Virus record (IMG/VR): IMGVR_UViG_3300009129_000022
Span: 1-52,012 of that record
Length of the DNA stretch: 52,012 bases
DNA from: a virus
Strand: one strand, 5' to 3'
Part shown: positions 37,454-46,545 of the stretch, in pieces
Numbering within the stretch: the first letter of the stretch is position 1
How the letters are laid out: each line of letters opens with the position of its first letter
Notes under the pieces: model-generated
Told to the model about the DNA's origin: nothing
The model's database searches: none
The model's input: the letters and a program-made list of their open reading frames with translations, nothing else
Made by a program: the position numbers and the translations under genes

Positions 37454-37895
37454 ATGGAATGTATACAAATTATTTAAAAACGGTAAACGGGCGAAAGCAC
37501 CGTTTTGTGTGGTAGAAGCTGCAAACGATAGAATAGCGAAAGAAAAATTTTTAGACGAGCATCTTGACAAGGATAATTCTTCTCAAACTAAACTTTCTTC
37601 GTGGACGTTCGTGCGGACGGACATGTCTCAAGAACGAGAACATGAAAAAAATTTAGAAAAGGAAAATGACTTATCAAGAAAAAAAAATTCTTTTCTTGGG
37701 AAATTGGCGATGCGCGCGGGACAACTTCCCAACAATATTTGTGCCGGGCTCGTCTTTTGCAAAGAATCGGAGTGGAAGTGGCAATGGGCAGCGCTGGAGC
37801 CGGCAACCTTAAAATACCTTAAAGGGCTGTCCCCTCAATTTAAATCTGCGCCGAGGGCTGACGAATGGCTAAAAGAACAGATGAGCCAATATTGA
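37443..37895 (+). CDS. Hypothetical protein, 150 aa
   Basis: The ATG at 37443 follows GGAG by 6 nt; an ATG at 37431 has no such site. SHKWNVYKLFKNGKRAKAPF, then VVEAANDRIAKEKFLDEHLD is an alpha/beta start. A highly charged Lys/Glu helix follows, then a basic C-terminal domain with WKWQWAALEPATLKYLKGLS. No family is recognised. It overlaps the next gene by 31 nt. Confidence 0.73.
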   Translation: MSHKWNVYKLFKNGKRAKAPFCVVEAANDRIAKEKFLDEHLDKDNSSQTKLSSWTFVRTDMSQEREHEKNLEKENDLSRKKNSFLGKLAMRAGQLPNNICAGLVFCKESEWKWQWAALEPATLKYLKGLSPQFKSAPRADEWLKEQMSQY

Positions 37896-38086
37896 AAAAA
37901 GGCAATCTAGTAAAAATAAATCGGTACTACAAGGCGGCAGTTGCAAAAGAAAAGAATACCGGCATTGTCCTTGAAATTCACAACGGAAGACAAGCAAACT
38001 TATTTCCCTTCTATGATGTATATGTCTTTAATACCAAAACTATAGAAACAATTTGGGGAGGAGATATGGATTTAATTTCTGAATAA
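37865..38086 (+). CDS. KxGDLV-family protein (KKGNLVKIN), 73 aa
   Basis: MAKRTDEPILKKGNLVKINR, then NTGIVLEIHNGRQ and YDVYVFNTKT. It ends MDLISE. This is the last member of the family in the window. Confidence 0.76.
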   Translation: MAKRTDEPILKKGNLVKINRYYKAAVAKEKNTGIVLEIHNGRQANLFPFYDVYVFNTKTIETIWGGDMDLISE

Positions 38087-38111
38087 TATATACTAATAGA
38101 GGATACAATGT

Positions 38112-38279
38112 TTGAAGGAGCGTATTAGCCAATTATTTGTCTGTTCAGCATGGATAGCGATTGGAATTAATATAGCTCTTTTATTTTTTGCCAGAATGAC
38201 AGGCAATTTCGAATTAACAATGTTATCAATTGTAAATATTCTACTTCTTGGTATTGTTGGAATAAAAATTCCAGAGTAG
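38112..38279 (+). CDS. Two-helix small membrane protein, 55 aa
   Basis: TTG start at 38112 (an ATG four bases earlier is in another frame and stops after six codons). AGAGGA lies upstream. MKERISQLFVCSAWIAIGIN and a continuing hydrophobic stretch form helix 1. TMLSIVNILLLGIVGIKI is helix 2, with a short polar turn between. Size and topology would suit a holin-like or other inner-membrane protein; a lysis role is speculation. Confidence 0.58.
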   Translation: MKERISQLFVCSAWIAIGINIALLFFARMTGNFELTMLSIVNILLLGIVGIKIPE

Positions 38280-38314
38280 TCTCCTTTAAAGCTAGCTAAA
38301 ACATAGTTACTAAT

Positions 38315-39934
38315 ATGGGGCGATATATAAATTTACTCTGTACGTTTGTGTTGTGTTTGGGGGCGTGCAGTGATTACAATCTTAAATCCTATGAAGAACC
38401 ATCAGGATCCCCAATAGAAGTCCCCAACATAGAGGTAACGCCGTCATCTCTTAATTTTGGTACGCTAAATGCGGACGGCGAAGTTTCTCTTAAAACTATA
38501 ACAATTAAAAACAAAGGATCTGACACATTAAACATTGCTAGTGCTGATTTAAGCAACACTTCGACAGTATATACTTTATCTAATTTAAGCGACGATGAGC
38601 TTGAACCAGATGAAGAAGCATACATTATCGTAATGTATAATCCGGAAACATACAGTACGGACAATAATTCGGTAGTTATTACATCTGATGATCCAGAAGA
38701 TGGTTTTGTCTCAGTGCCCCTAGTAGGAGACAGTGAAGCACCTGTTATTAGTATAGATCCTGACTCATATGATTTTGAAAACGTATTAGTGGGCTGTGAT
38801 GATGATTTAGATGTTACAATATCTAACGTAGGAAATGTGGATTTGACAATCAGTCAAGTTGATTATTATGTTTCATATCCAGCGGATTTTTCCATTGAAG
38901 ATTATGAGAATACGTATGGGCCGATGCCATGGGTTTTAGAACCAGGAGACTCTATAATATTAGAGGTTGAGTATTGTCCAAGTGATGTAGATTTAGATTC
39001 TGGAATATTAGAAGTTCAATCTAACGATCCGTATACTCCCACTGCCGAAGCAACCCATGGGGCTCAAGGTATTTATTCTTCAACTTATGAGGAATCTCAC
39101 AAACAAGAAGAAATAGATGCGGTTGATATTTTATTTGTTATCGATAACTCTTGTTCAATGAACGACAAGCAAACACAACTGGCAAATAATTTTGACACGT
39201 TTATGAACGTATTTGATGCATCAGCAATCGATTATCAGATTGGTTTTATTACCACTGATAGTTCTGATATGGAAGGCTCTCTTATAACAACAGCCACGCC
39301 AGATCCGGTTGCTGAGGTCGCTCAAATAATAGACGATATAGGAACACACGGAAGTTCAACTGAGCGGGGCCTTTATTATTCTTATTACGCTCTACAAACA
39401 GGGTATGATTTTGGCCCAGGCAGTGATTTCTGGCGCGAGCATGCTAAACTAGTAATTATTTACGTATCGGACGAAGATGATTCTTCTTCGGGTATTACCC
39501 CCACTAGTATCAAAACATATACGATATCTGCCAAGGGCGGTGCAGACTATGTTGTTGCGCATGCCGTAGCGGGAGACTATCCAGGTGGCTGTACTACAAA
39601 CGGTGGCGCCCAAGAAGGACTAGAGTATTTTACTGTTGTAACCTATCTCAATGGAACGTTTTTGTCGATTTGCGAAGATGACTGGGGCACACCCCTTGAA
39701 ATACTAGCAAATGAATCGATTCTTAAATCTTCTTTTACCCTGGATCGTGATCCGGTGGAAGAAACAATTACTGTTGTCGTGGATGGAGTGGAAGAATCTA
39801 ATTGGACATATGATTCATCTACCAACGCAATTAGCTTTGCCGAGGGGCACGTGCCGACAGCAGGAGTATCAATACTTATAAGTTACTCACCAATATCAGA
39901 TTGTCCAGAAGACACAGAAGATACAGGAGTATAA
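38315..39934 (+). CDS. Cell-surface-type lipoprotein with Ig-like repeats and VWA domain, 539 aa
   Basis: The signal peptide has a lipobox LGAC, with Cys18 as lipidated residue. Two Ig-like (choice-of-anchor/ASPM-SPD2-Hydin type) domains follow at about 38-140 and 145-250 (IEVTPSSLNFGTL and ISIDPDSYDFENVLVG starts). A VWA domain begins at about 268 with MIDAS DNSCS (277-281). The tail is acidic and ends DTEDTGV. This architecture is typical of envelope lipoproteins of Myxococcota and related lineages, not of phage virions, so it looks host-derived. It would sit in the infected cell's outer membrane or be a virion protein captured from a host gene. Confidence 0.85.
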   Translation: MGRYINLLCTFVLCLGACSDYNLKSYEEPSGSPIEVPNIEVTPSSLNFGTLNADGEVSLKTITIKNKGSDTLNIASADLSNTSTVYTLSNLSDDELEPDEEAYIIVMYNPETYSTDNNSVVITSDDPEDGFVSVPLVGDSEAPVISIDPDSYDFENVLVGCDDDLDVTISNVGNVDLTISQVDYYVSYPADFSIEDYENTYGPMPWVLEPGDSIILEVEYCPSDVDLDSGILEVQSNDPYTPTAEATHGAQGIYSSTYEESHKQEEIDAVDILFVIDNSCSMNDKQTQLANNFDTFMNVFDASAIDYQIGFITTDSSDMEGSLITTATPDPVAEVAQIIDDIGTHGSSTERGLYYSYYALQTGYDFGPGSDFWREHAKLVIIYVSDEDDSSSGITPTSIKTYTISAKGGADYVVAHAVAGDYPGGCTTNGGAQEGLEYFTVVTYLNGTFLSICEDDWGTPLEILANESILKSSFTLDRDPVEETITVVVDGVEESNWTYDSSTNAISFAEGHVPTAGVSILISYSPISDCPEDTEDTGV

Positions 39935-39936
39935 TC

Positions 39937-40683
39937 ATGAATAAATTATTATCTTTGTTTGTTGCCTCGTTGTTTGTATTGGTCGTGCCCACACACGCGA
40001 CAGAAACAGAAAGCAGCTACAATACTACAGTAGAGAAAAAAACCGAAGAAGTTAAATCTTCGATGACAGTTATCGAAAAGAAAGTACGTGACGCCGCCGT
40101 GAAAGTTTCGTCTTCTACTGGCCACGGATCGGGGTCGGTTATTGCATATAAAGATGTTATTTTAGTATTAACAGCACAACACGTTGCGGAGGGACTTCCA
40201 GGAGATTTTTATGTTATCTCAAAAGACAGTGAATCTCAACTTGGAGTATTGATTTATTCTGATGCGTTACACGATATCGCTATTTTATATATGCCAAATC
40301 CACTCAGAGATGCCAAACCAATGAAATACGATCCACTGGAAGGAATAGCAGATGTTGGAACAGAGATTACATATTCTGGATACCCGTCAGATCATCGCCT
40401 GATGACGATTAGGGGATCTGTAGCCGGTTATGAAACCTTAGATCCTAGAGGGACTCAAATTATAATTCATACTCACGGATGGTTTGGGTGCTCTGGCTCT
40501 GTGGTATACGACTCAAAAGGAAGAATTGTTGGTATACTCTGGGGAATTGATGTTGAGCGTCGTCCATCATTTCAAGTTATCGACAATATGGTGTGGATTT
40601 CCCCCATTAGAAATATTAATTTAGAAACTTCGTTAAATACTTTATGTATGGCACTAAATAATAAGCCTAAAGCTTGTAGGTAA
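39937..40683 (+). CDS. Secreted trypsin-like serine protease, 248 aa
   Basis: The ATG at 39937 follows AGGAGTATAATC; a longer in-frame start upstream lies in the lipoprotein gene. A signal peptide (MNKLLSLFVASLFVLVVPTH) is cleaved near residues 20-23. A charged spacer follows, then a chymotrypsin-fold domain with His82 (TAQHV), Asp113 (LHDIAIL) and Ser186 (GCSGSVVY). No PDZ domain is present. It is related to the anchored protease at 11132 but secreted. Context with a lipoprotein and a cytochrome points to action in the periplasm. Confidence 0.87.
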   Translation: MNKLLSLFVASLFVLVVPTHATETESSYNTTVEKKTEEVKSSMTVIEKKVRDAAVKVSSSTGHGSGSVIAYKDVILVLTAQHVAEGLPGDFYVISKDSESQLGVLIYSDALHDIAILYMPNPLRDAKPMKYDPLEGIADVGTEITYSGYPSDHRLMTIRGSVAGYETLDPRGTQIIIHTHGWFGCSGSVVYDSKGRIVGILWGIDVERRPSFQVIDNMVWISPIRNINLETSLNTLCMALNNKPKACR

Positions 40684-40695
40684 CGGAGAAATATA

Positions 40696-40983
40696 ATGAA
40701 ATTTTTAATGGTGTTTATGGTGTTATCGCAACCAGCATATGCCGATGTTAATGGGGAAGCTCTTTTTAAAACATATTGTGCTTCGTGTCATGGTACCAAC
40801 GGAGAGGGCTCAGCTATAGCTAACTTTAAGATATCGGAAAGACTTGTCAAGTCCGATGAAGAGCTATCAAAAAGTATACGCGAAGGAAAAGGACAAATGC
40901 CAGCGTGGGGTTTTCTTTTTTCTGAAGAAGATATAAAAAATGTGTTACAATATATTCGTGAAACATTTGAATGGAACAAGTAA
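40696..40983 (+). CDS. Small periplasmic c-type cytochrome, 95 aa
   Basis: GGAGAAATATA precedes the ATG. The signal peptide (MKFLMVFMVLSQPAYA) is probably cut after Ala16. The mature domain has the haem attachment motif CASCH (Cys28, Cys31, His32). Met68 in KGQMPAW is the likely sixth ligand, and a C-terminal helix ends LQYIRETF. Length and order are those of class I monohaem cytochromes (c6/c553-like). Maturation needs a host Ccm-type system. It carries electrons in the periplasm. A cytochrome c gene is very unusual in a phage. Confidence 0.9.
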   Translation: MKFLMVFMVLSQPAYADVNGEALFKTYCASCHGTNGEGSAIANFKISERLVKSDEELSKSIREGKGQMPAWGFLFSEEDIKNVLQYIRETFEWNK

Positions 40984-41002
40984 TGAAACTTAAGAGGTAT
41001 AA

Positions 41003-42274
41003 ATGATAACCATAGAATATATGAAGCGCAAACAAGAGCAGTTGGAAAGAAAAAGAAAACGCGCTGCTGAATTGGAAGCTAAAGAAGAAGCGGCACGAGT
41101 TGCTAAAATAGAAGCCGAAGCTCGCGAGCAAGAAGAGATCGCTGCGCGAGAAAAACTTCTTCTAGAACAACAAGAAGATGAACGTCTTCGTCAGAAACAT
41201 ATTCAAAGAAAAGAAAAATTAGCAGAACAAAAATGGGATAAACAGTTTGACACTTTATTAGCTCAGATAAAGGATCGATCCCAAAAGTATGATAAGCTTG
41301 AAGAAATAAGGGTTATAATCCAAAATCGTGAACCTTCTCTTCAAGAGCTTGATTGGGATAGTTGGTTATCCGATCCCCTTAATCAAAAACTAGCTGCTTT
41401 AGATTTTGATTACGCGATGGAAATGTTTAAGCGCGATAACCTGCTAGCAAAACGACGGAAGAGGACGCATGGGAAGCCGAAGAAAGCCACCCCCAAATAT
41501 GCTTTAGTGTTCACCGGAAATTCAGATGTAGCTACAAGAACCTATAATTATGTAACAACTGACTTTAATCCTGATGATTTTAATCTTAATTTGGGATTTA
41601 CTGTTTCTTATTGGGTTAGACCAGATGAAGTAGGAAATAGTATGTTTGCATTCGGTAGAAAGCACAATAGCAACCAACGATTTGTGTTTGGTATCTACAG
41701 AAAACGTCAATCATACTTCGGTATTGGTTCAAGTCAAGGAATAAAAGCGTGGGTTAATATGGACACCCCAGTGCCAGAATCCATGTTAGTTCAGGACGGC
41801 AGCTACTGGAATCTAAAAACAGATGGTACTTGGTATCATTTTGTAGTAACCTATGATGACCGCTCAGATACATCTTCAGGTACGGATCGTAAAATATATG
41901 TAAACGGCGTGCTTCATCAGACTGACACTATTAATTGGGATGATACGGGTGGTTCAACTGGTGGCATGTATTTTGGTGCTCGTAATGTAAGCAATAGTTA
42001 TAACAACGGATGGGCTTGTGCTCTTGATCAAGTAGCCATTTTTGATACAGCAAAAGATGCCGATTGGGTTTCAAGCGTATATAACACCGATAAGAAAAAA
42101 CTAGATTTATCAAATGAAGGTGGCCTTGTAGGATATTGGAAATTTAACGAAGGAAAAGGAATTACTGTTAAAGATCATTCAGGAAACGGTAATCACGGGA
42201 CTTTTGGCACTATTTCTGGAAACACAACAGCTTATCCAACTTGGGAATATCTCGGCAACGTGGTGACTAAATGA
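41003..42274 (+). CDS. LamG/concanavalin-like protein with coiled-coil N-terminus, 423 aa
   Basis: Residues 5-100 are a strongly charged coiled coil (Lys/Arg/Glu heptads). From about 160 a LamG-like jelly roll follows: FTVSYWVRPDE, MFAFGRKHNSNQRFVFGIY, WYHFVVTYDDRS, KIYVNGVLH and WACALDQVAIFD, ending LVGYWKFNEGKGITVKDHSG. These are the classic strands of the LamG3/laminin G family. Likely a trimeric virion or surface protein that binds glycans. It overlaps the Nudix gene by 4 nt. Confidence 0.85.
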   Translation: MITIEYMKRKQEQLERKRKRAAELEAKEEAARVAKIEAEAREQEEIAAREKLLLEQQEDERLRQKHIQRKEKLAEQKWDKQFDTLLAQIKDRSQKYDKLEEIRVIIQNREPSLQELDWDSWLSDPLNQKLAALDFDYAMEMFKRDNLLAKRRKRTHGKPKKATPKYALVFTGNSDVATRTYNYVTTDFNPDDFNLNLGFTVSYWVRPDEVGNSMFAFGRKHNSNQRFVFGIYRKRQSYFGIGSSQGIKAWVNMDTPVPESMLVQDGSYWNLKTDGTWYHFVVTYDDRSDTSSGTDRKIYVNGVLHQTDTINWDDTGGSTGGMYFGARNVSNSYNNGWACALDQVAIFDTAKDADWVSSVYNTDKKKLDLSNEGGLVGYWKFNEGKGITVKDHSGNGNHGTFGTISGNTTAYPTWEYLGNVVTK

Positions 42275-42747
42275 AACTCCTACTTGAAAATTGGCAGGAA
42301 GTTTTAAATGAAGATAAAAAGAAAAATATTGCATCAATTATATGCGTTAACGACAAACAGCAAATTTTGATTTTACGGAGATCAAAAACGGACAAACACA
42401 AGCCTATGTCTTGGGATTTACCAGGGGGGCATATAGATCCTTCGGATAATTCTATAGAAGCTGGAGCAGCCAGAGAGCTTCATGAAGAGGCAGGGTTGAC
42501 TGTCGCTCTAAATGATTTAACGTATGTTGCTAAACGCGATCTCGAAAAAGCGATACGATATATTTTTGTTGCAACAAATTGGACGGGGGAAATTGAGCTA
42601 AAACCAAACCCAAAAACGGACATAATCGAACATGATGATTACAAATGGGCGGCAATTGACGAGATAAAAGAGTTAGAACAATCGATTATTCCAAACTATA
42701 TATTGAGTAAGGCTATGGAAAAACTTAAAGATGAACAAAGTTCGTGA
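42271..42747 (+). CDS. Nudix hydrolase, 158 aa
   Basis: The Nudix box starts at residue 52 (GGHIDPSDNSIEAGAAREL, then HEEAGL), giving the GX5EX7REUXEEXGU pattern with a small insertion. WDLPGGHID just before it is typical of MutT-like enzymes. These hydrolyse nucleoside diphosphate derivatives with Mg2+. The substrate is unknown: cleansing of nucleotides, NAD or ppGpp-like signals, or mRNA cap-like ends are possible. It follows a fibre-type gene in overlapping frame. Confidence 0.92.
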   Translation: MKLLLENWQEVLNEDKKKNIASIICVNDKQQILILRRSKTDKHKPMSWDLPGGHIDPSDNSIEAGAARELHEEAGLTVALNDLTYVAKRDLEKAIRYIFVATNWTGEIELKPNPKTDIIEHDDYKWAAIDEIKELEQSIIPNYILSKAMEKLKDEQSS

Positions 42748-42880
42748 ATTTTGGAAAGAGTTCTGGAACGATGGTTATGATTATTATGGAGATATTAAGG
42801 CGTGCTTAGTGTATTTAACATTTTGTATTTCTCAAGTTGTATTGGTAATTGTTGTATATGAGTGGATGGACAAACTATGA
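42731..42880 (+). CDS. Small single-helix membrane protein, 49 aa
   Basis: It starts 17 nt before the Nudix stop. An aromatic, charged N-terminus (NKVREFWKEFWNDGYDYYGD) precedes one hydrophobic helix (LVYLTFCISQVVLVIVVY). Overlap at both ends (ATGA with the next gene) supports translation. Role unknown. Confidence 0.6.
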   Translation: MNKVREFWKEFWNDGYDYYGDIKACLVYLTFCISQVVLVIVVYEWMDKL

Positions 42881-45800
42881 AGAATTTTAACAATATATGG
42901 CGTAACTATTTAACTGAAACAAAATTACGTGTTTTTGATTTTGATGATACTTTAGTGAAATCAGATTCAAAAATCAAAGTAACGGATCCTGGCGGGAAAC
43001 AATCCACTTTAACACCAGGGGAATACGCTACTCACGAAAAAGATTCGCGTAATGAATATGATTTCTCAGAATTTGATAAGCTTATCAATCCTCGTGAAGT
43101 TAAAAAAGTTACGAATATTTTAAGAAACGTTATCGGCGCCGGAACAGATGGGCGCCAAAATGTTGTACTAACAGCAAGAGATCCTGTGGCGGAAGCTCCG
43201 ATTCAAGATTATCTTGAAGAGATTGGAATTGATATTTCGAAGATTGATTTTGTGTTGTTGGGAGATAGCGCCCCAATAGCAAAAAGCAGATGGATTGAAG
43301 ACAAGATTAGAACTGGCGCCACGGACGTTCTGTTCCTTGATGACTCAGGAAAAAATGTCGAAGCAGTACTTGGCTTAAAAGAAAAATACCCCGATGTTAA
43401 AATCGATGCTAGGCGTGTTGGATACGCGGAGGAGATAGAAGAACAGATGGTAAATGAAAGATTGAGTGATTGGGATGTAGAGCCAGATCTGGACACGACT
43501 GGGTATAGTAACCCCACGGCACACAAAAGAACTCCCACGTGGAAGAAAATAAAAAGATTAATGGATCAAGAGCGTTCTCAAGAATTTAAATACCAATCGG
43601 CATTGGAACACTTTGAAGGGGATCCTGAGCATCCTCATTTCGAAAAACACGGGCCCCCTGTACCACCGGAACGGGATCCCGAGCTTGAGGAGTTCAAAGA
43701 CAATCATAATATGTTTGTTGACTTTATGTGGAATCTCGATGATCCCAGTAATACATTTTTTAAAAAATTTAAAACTTACACAACCAAGCAAGGGTGGAAA
43801 CGATCACCACCGGTATCGGAGACACAGAATCGAATTATGCATGCTAAATTTAAATGGCTTTTTCCTTATGATGCTGCCCCCGGATTAGGATGTAAAAATA
43901 AAATATTATATCTAGACGCTTTAGTTGCTTCCTTTTATGATAATCCAAGCATGTACGAAGTACAATTAGATGAGAAAGCCGAAACAAAACTCGATCCAGA
44001 GGTATCGCGTGTGAAGACGGTTTATGAAAAATGTAAAGTAGAACTACAATCTCGAAAGACTGCGCGACACGCCACCGCACAAGAAATGGGTGCTGAAGAA
44101 TATGAGGTTGATGCACTGGAAGAACAACTTTTGGAAAATACAGAGAGACTGATCAAAGAAGTTACTGTAGATGAGATTGGGCACATTGCTGATATTCTTA
44201 ATGGAATGGATCCAAAAGACTTAGCGTTCAATAGACTCTTCGACGAAAAGCTCCGATTGGTAATTAATTTTCCTACACTTGATACATCTACAGAGATTGG
44301 ACAATTTATTGATTTATGGAGAATTATGGGCTATACAGTGGATTGGGATAAAGGTACGGTAAGCGGCGATAGGCGCTTGCGAGATGTTAGCCCCGCTGGT
44401 TTTGCTAGTCAAATTTTGGATATGGGCTCAGGCAAAGGTGGACCACAGACTAAAAAAATCAATATGAAAATCGGCAAATGGCTAGCTAAGCTTTTAGGAT
44501 ATCAAACCAAATACCAGGCATTAAGGCAAAAAGTAGAAGACTATTATTCTAAAGAAGGCCCGAGGCCGCCGGCCGGTTTTACCGGAAACCAAATAGCAAA
44601 GGCACTAAGCGAAGAAGAACTTAAAAGCTATTATAGGCTAGAATCTTATATTTATATGATGGCGCGTTCTGATATAGCGGCATTTCCTCCACAATTGGAA
44701 TCTGTGCAATCTATACAAAAACTTATTAAGTATTGGCGAGACAACGCAGCGTTTATCAAGAAAGAAGCTTCGAAAGCTAAGGAGGGTAGTGACAAGTATT
44801 CTATCATCATTACTCGTCACCCTATTGATGTATTGCGTATGAGCGATTTCGAAAATATCCAATCATGCCACTCGCCTCCATCCAGGGGTGGCGGATCGGC
44901 TGAGTATAAGTGCGCTGTTGCCGAAGCACACGGACACGGAGCAGTTGCATATGTGGTGAAAACAAAAAACTTGTTAGAAACTACTAAAACTGATGACATT
45001 GAAAGTGCCGAACGGGCAATCCAAGATGGTGAAATATTTTTTGATGATGAACGCCCACTAGTGGACACAGGAATGATTCTTCCTGTCGCCAGAATACGAT
45101 TGCGTCAAGTGAAATATTATGAACACACCAAAGATCCGGAGACATATGCTGGTAGAAACCCTTATGAGGGGATAGAGTTGGCTATTCCAGAGATTCGCAC
45201 GTATCCTGCTGTAAGCGCGGGGGGAGTTCCAGGCTTCGCGAAAAGAATCCTTGACTGGGCAAAAGAGAACCAAAAAGAACAAATAGAGGGCGCGCCAATA
45301 TATATGACAACTAGGGGCGGCACTAAACAGATCGATCTAGATCAGTTCATAAAGTTTGGCGGCTCATATCAAGATAATCTCGTTAATTCTCTCATAAAGA
45401 ATTTATGGCCTGAAGATGAGAACTTCGGATTTAACGGCAGAATTGTTCAAGACACCAACACAGAAGACAGACTAGATGCAAGTTTGATGAGCGTTGCGCT
45501 CGTTGATCAATATCAAGAAGCTGTCAATGATCTTACCGAGACATATAACAATAGAATGAGATATTGTGAGGTAGAAGGAAGCGCTTTTGACGATGGAGAT
45601 GGCGGCGTTGCTATTGATATAGACGCAACGATGATGTTGAAATGGAGCAAAAGCGAATGGAAGTCATTACCCAATAAAAATCAAGCTGAGTACGTAGAAT
45701 ACGAATTAAATGACATAGGTTATTCGTGGGCTCAGCTATCAGATATTGGAGCCCAGAATCACAACATTGTACTAACTTTCAAGATTCTTCCTCAAAAGCT

Positions 45801-46518
45801 TGTAGGGTTCAACGGACAAGAATATGCTTGGGCTCCGGAGAATTTCGAAGAGTTCGCACAGCTAGTCGATACCGAATGCGATGACAAGGGCGCTGGTGTA
45901 AAACAGATTTGTGAAGTGTTCTTTAAACGTGAAGGATGGATGGAAGGCGGTGCTATTGTAGAACTGGGACAGGAAGTGTTAAACGGAGAATATAGTTCTT
46001 CTGAATGGGATGCCGAAGCCGAAGAAGGTTATGAATATGGAGAAATGGAAAGCGTAAGATTTACCACCGACGTTACTGTTTCTTATGCTGATATTAATGA
46101 TGCGATAGCCGGCGTCGGCGCAAATTTCAAAGGCGTTAACGAAGAGACGGCACCAGCAATAGCAGAAAGCCGGCAGTTTCGAATTGCCTTGAGAAAAGCT
46201 ATGTCAACACCAGCACAAGAAGCAGTTAACAAGTCGTATTATCCGCCCATAGAGACAGAAACACTTTCAGTATCGCCAACTGAGATTTTTATAAGAATTG
46301 AGTATTATGCCTCGATGGACGATCCAGATGGACTCGTAGAAGTATTAAAAGCCCTCGTAGAACATTGGGATGATTGGCACAATGAGGTTCATGATGTCGT
46401 AAAGAAAACGTTTATATGGGCGGCACGCCAGGCGAAAGTAGCCAGTCAAGCTGCGCCAGGAGAACTCGGTTTGGAAGAACAAAAATTATTTGAGGTTGAA
46501 GAGCTATTGAGAGCCTGA
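42877..46518 (+). CDS. Giant fusion: HAD-like domain plus LRMSD-SCH domain, 1213 aa
   Basis: The ATG at 42877 overlaps the previous stop; an in-frame GTG five codons earlier is less likely. Residues 15-190 are a HAD-type phosphatase domain: DFDDT (21-25), VVLTARDP near 105 and LFLDDSGKN near 155. Residues about 440-700 are homologous to the N-terminal part of the 1441-aa protein at 6795 (LFDEKLRLVINFPT, SIIITRHPIDVLRMSD, SCHS, AHGHGAVAYV, FIKFGGSYQD). The remainder is acidic and beta-rich. Being large and in the structural block it may be packaged; the enzymatic role is open. Confidence 0.83.
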   Translation: MKNFNNIWRNYLTETKLRVFDFDDTLVKSDSKIKVTDPGGKQSTLTPGEYATHEKDSRNEYDFSEFDKLINPREVKKVTNILRNVIGAGTDGRQNVVLTARDPVAEAPIQDYLEEIGIDISKIDFVLLGDSAPIAKSRWIEDKIRTGATDVLFLDDSGKNVEAVLGLKEKYPDVKIDARRVGYAEEIEEQMVNERLSDWDVEPDLDTTGYSNPTAHKRTPTWKKIKRLMDQERSQEFKYQSALEHFEGDPEHPHFEKHGPPVPPERDPELEEFKDNHNMFVDFMWNLDDPSNTFFKKFKTYTTKQGWKRSPPVSETQNRIMHAKFKWLFPYDAAPGLGCKNKILYLDALVASFYDNPSMYEVQLDEKAETKLDPEVSRVKTVYEKCKVELQSRKTARHATAQEMGAEEYEVDALEEQLLENTERLIKEVTVDEIGHIADILNGMDPKDLAFNRLFDEKLRLVINFPTLDTSTEIGQFIDLWRIMGYTVDWDKGTVSGDRRLRDVSPAGFASQILDMGSGKGGPQTKKINMKIGKWLAKLLGYQTKYQALRQKVEDYYSKEGPRPPAGFTGNQIAKALSEEELKSYYRLESYIYMMARSDIAAFPPQLESVQSIQKLIKYWRDNAAFIKKEASKAKEGSDKYSIIITRHPIDVLRMSDFENIQSCHSPPSRGGGSAEYKCAVAEAHGHGAVAYVVKTKNLLETTKTDDIESAERAIQDGEIFFDDERPLVDTGMILPVARIRLRQVKYYEHTKDPETYAGRNPYEGIELAIPEIRTYPAVSAGGVPGFAKRILDWAKENQKEQIEGAPIYMTTRGGTKQIDLDQFIKFGGSYQDNLVNSLIKNLWPEDENFGFNGRIVQDTNTEDRLDASLMSVALVDQYQEAVNDLTETYNNRMRYCEVEGSAFDDGDGGVAIDIDATMMLKWSKSEWKSLPNKNQAEYVEYELNDIGYSWAQLSDIGAQNHNIVLTFKILPQKLVGFNGQEYAWAPENFEEFAQLVDTECDDKGAGVKQICEVFFKREGWMEGGAIVELGQEVLNGEYSSSEWDAEAEEGYEYGEMESVRFTTDVTVSYADINDAIAGVGANFKGVNEETAPAIAESRQFRIALRKAMSTPAQEAVNKSYYPPIETETLSVSPTEIFIRIEYYASMDDPDGLVEVLKALVEHWDDWHNEVHDVVKKTFIWAARQAKVASQAAPGELGLEEQKLFEVEELLRA

Positions 46519-46545
46519 TAAATAAAACTTCTATTCATCAAGAGA

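Noticed and set aside
38112-38279. Firm holin call
   Set aside because: Two helices and small size fit, but no endolysin is adjacent and many phage peptides look alike.
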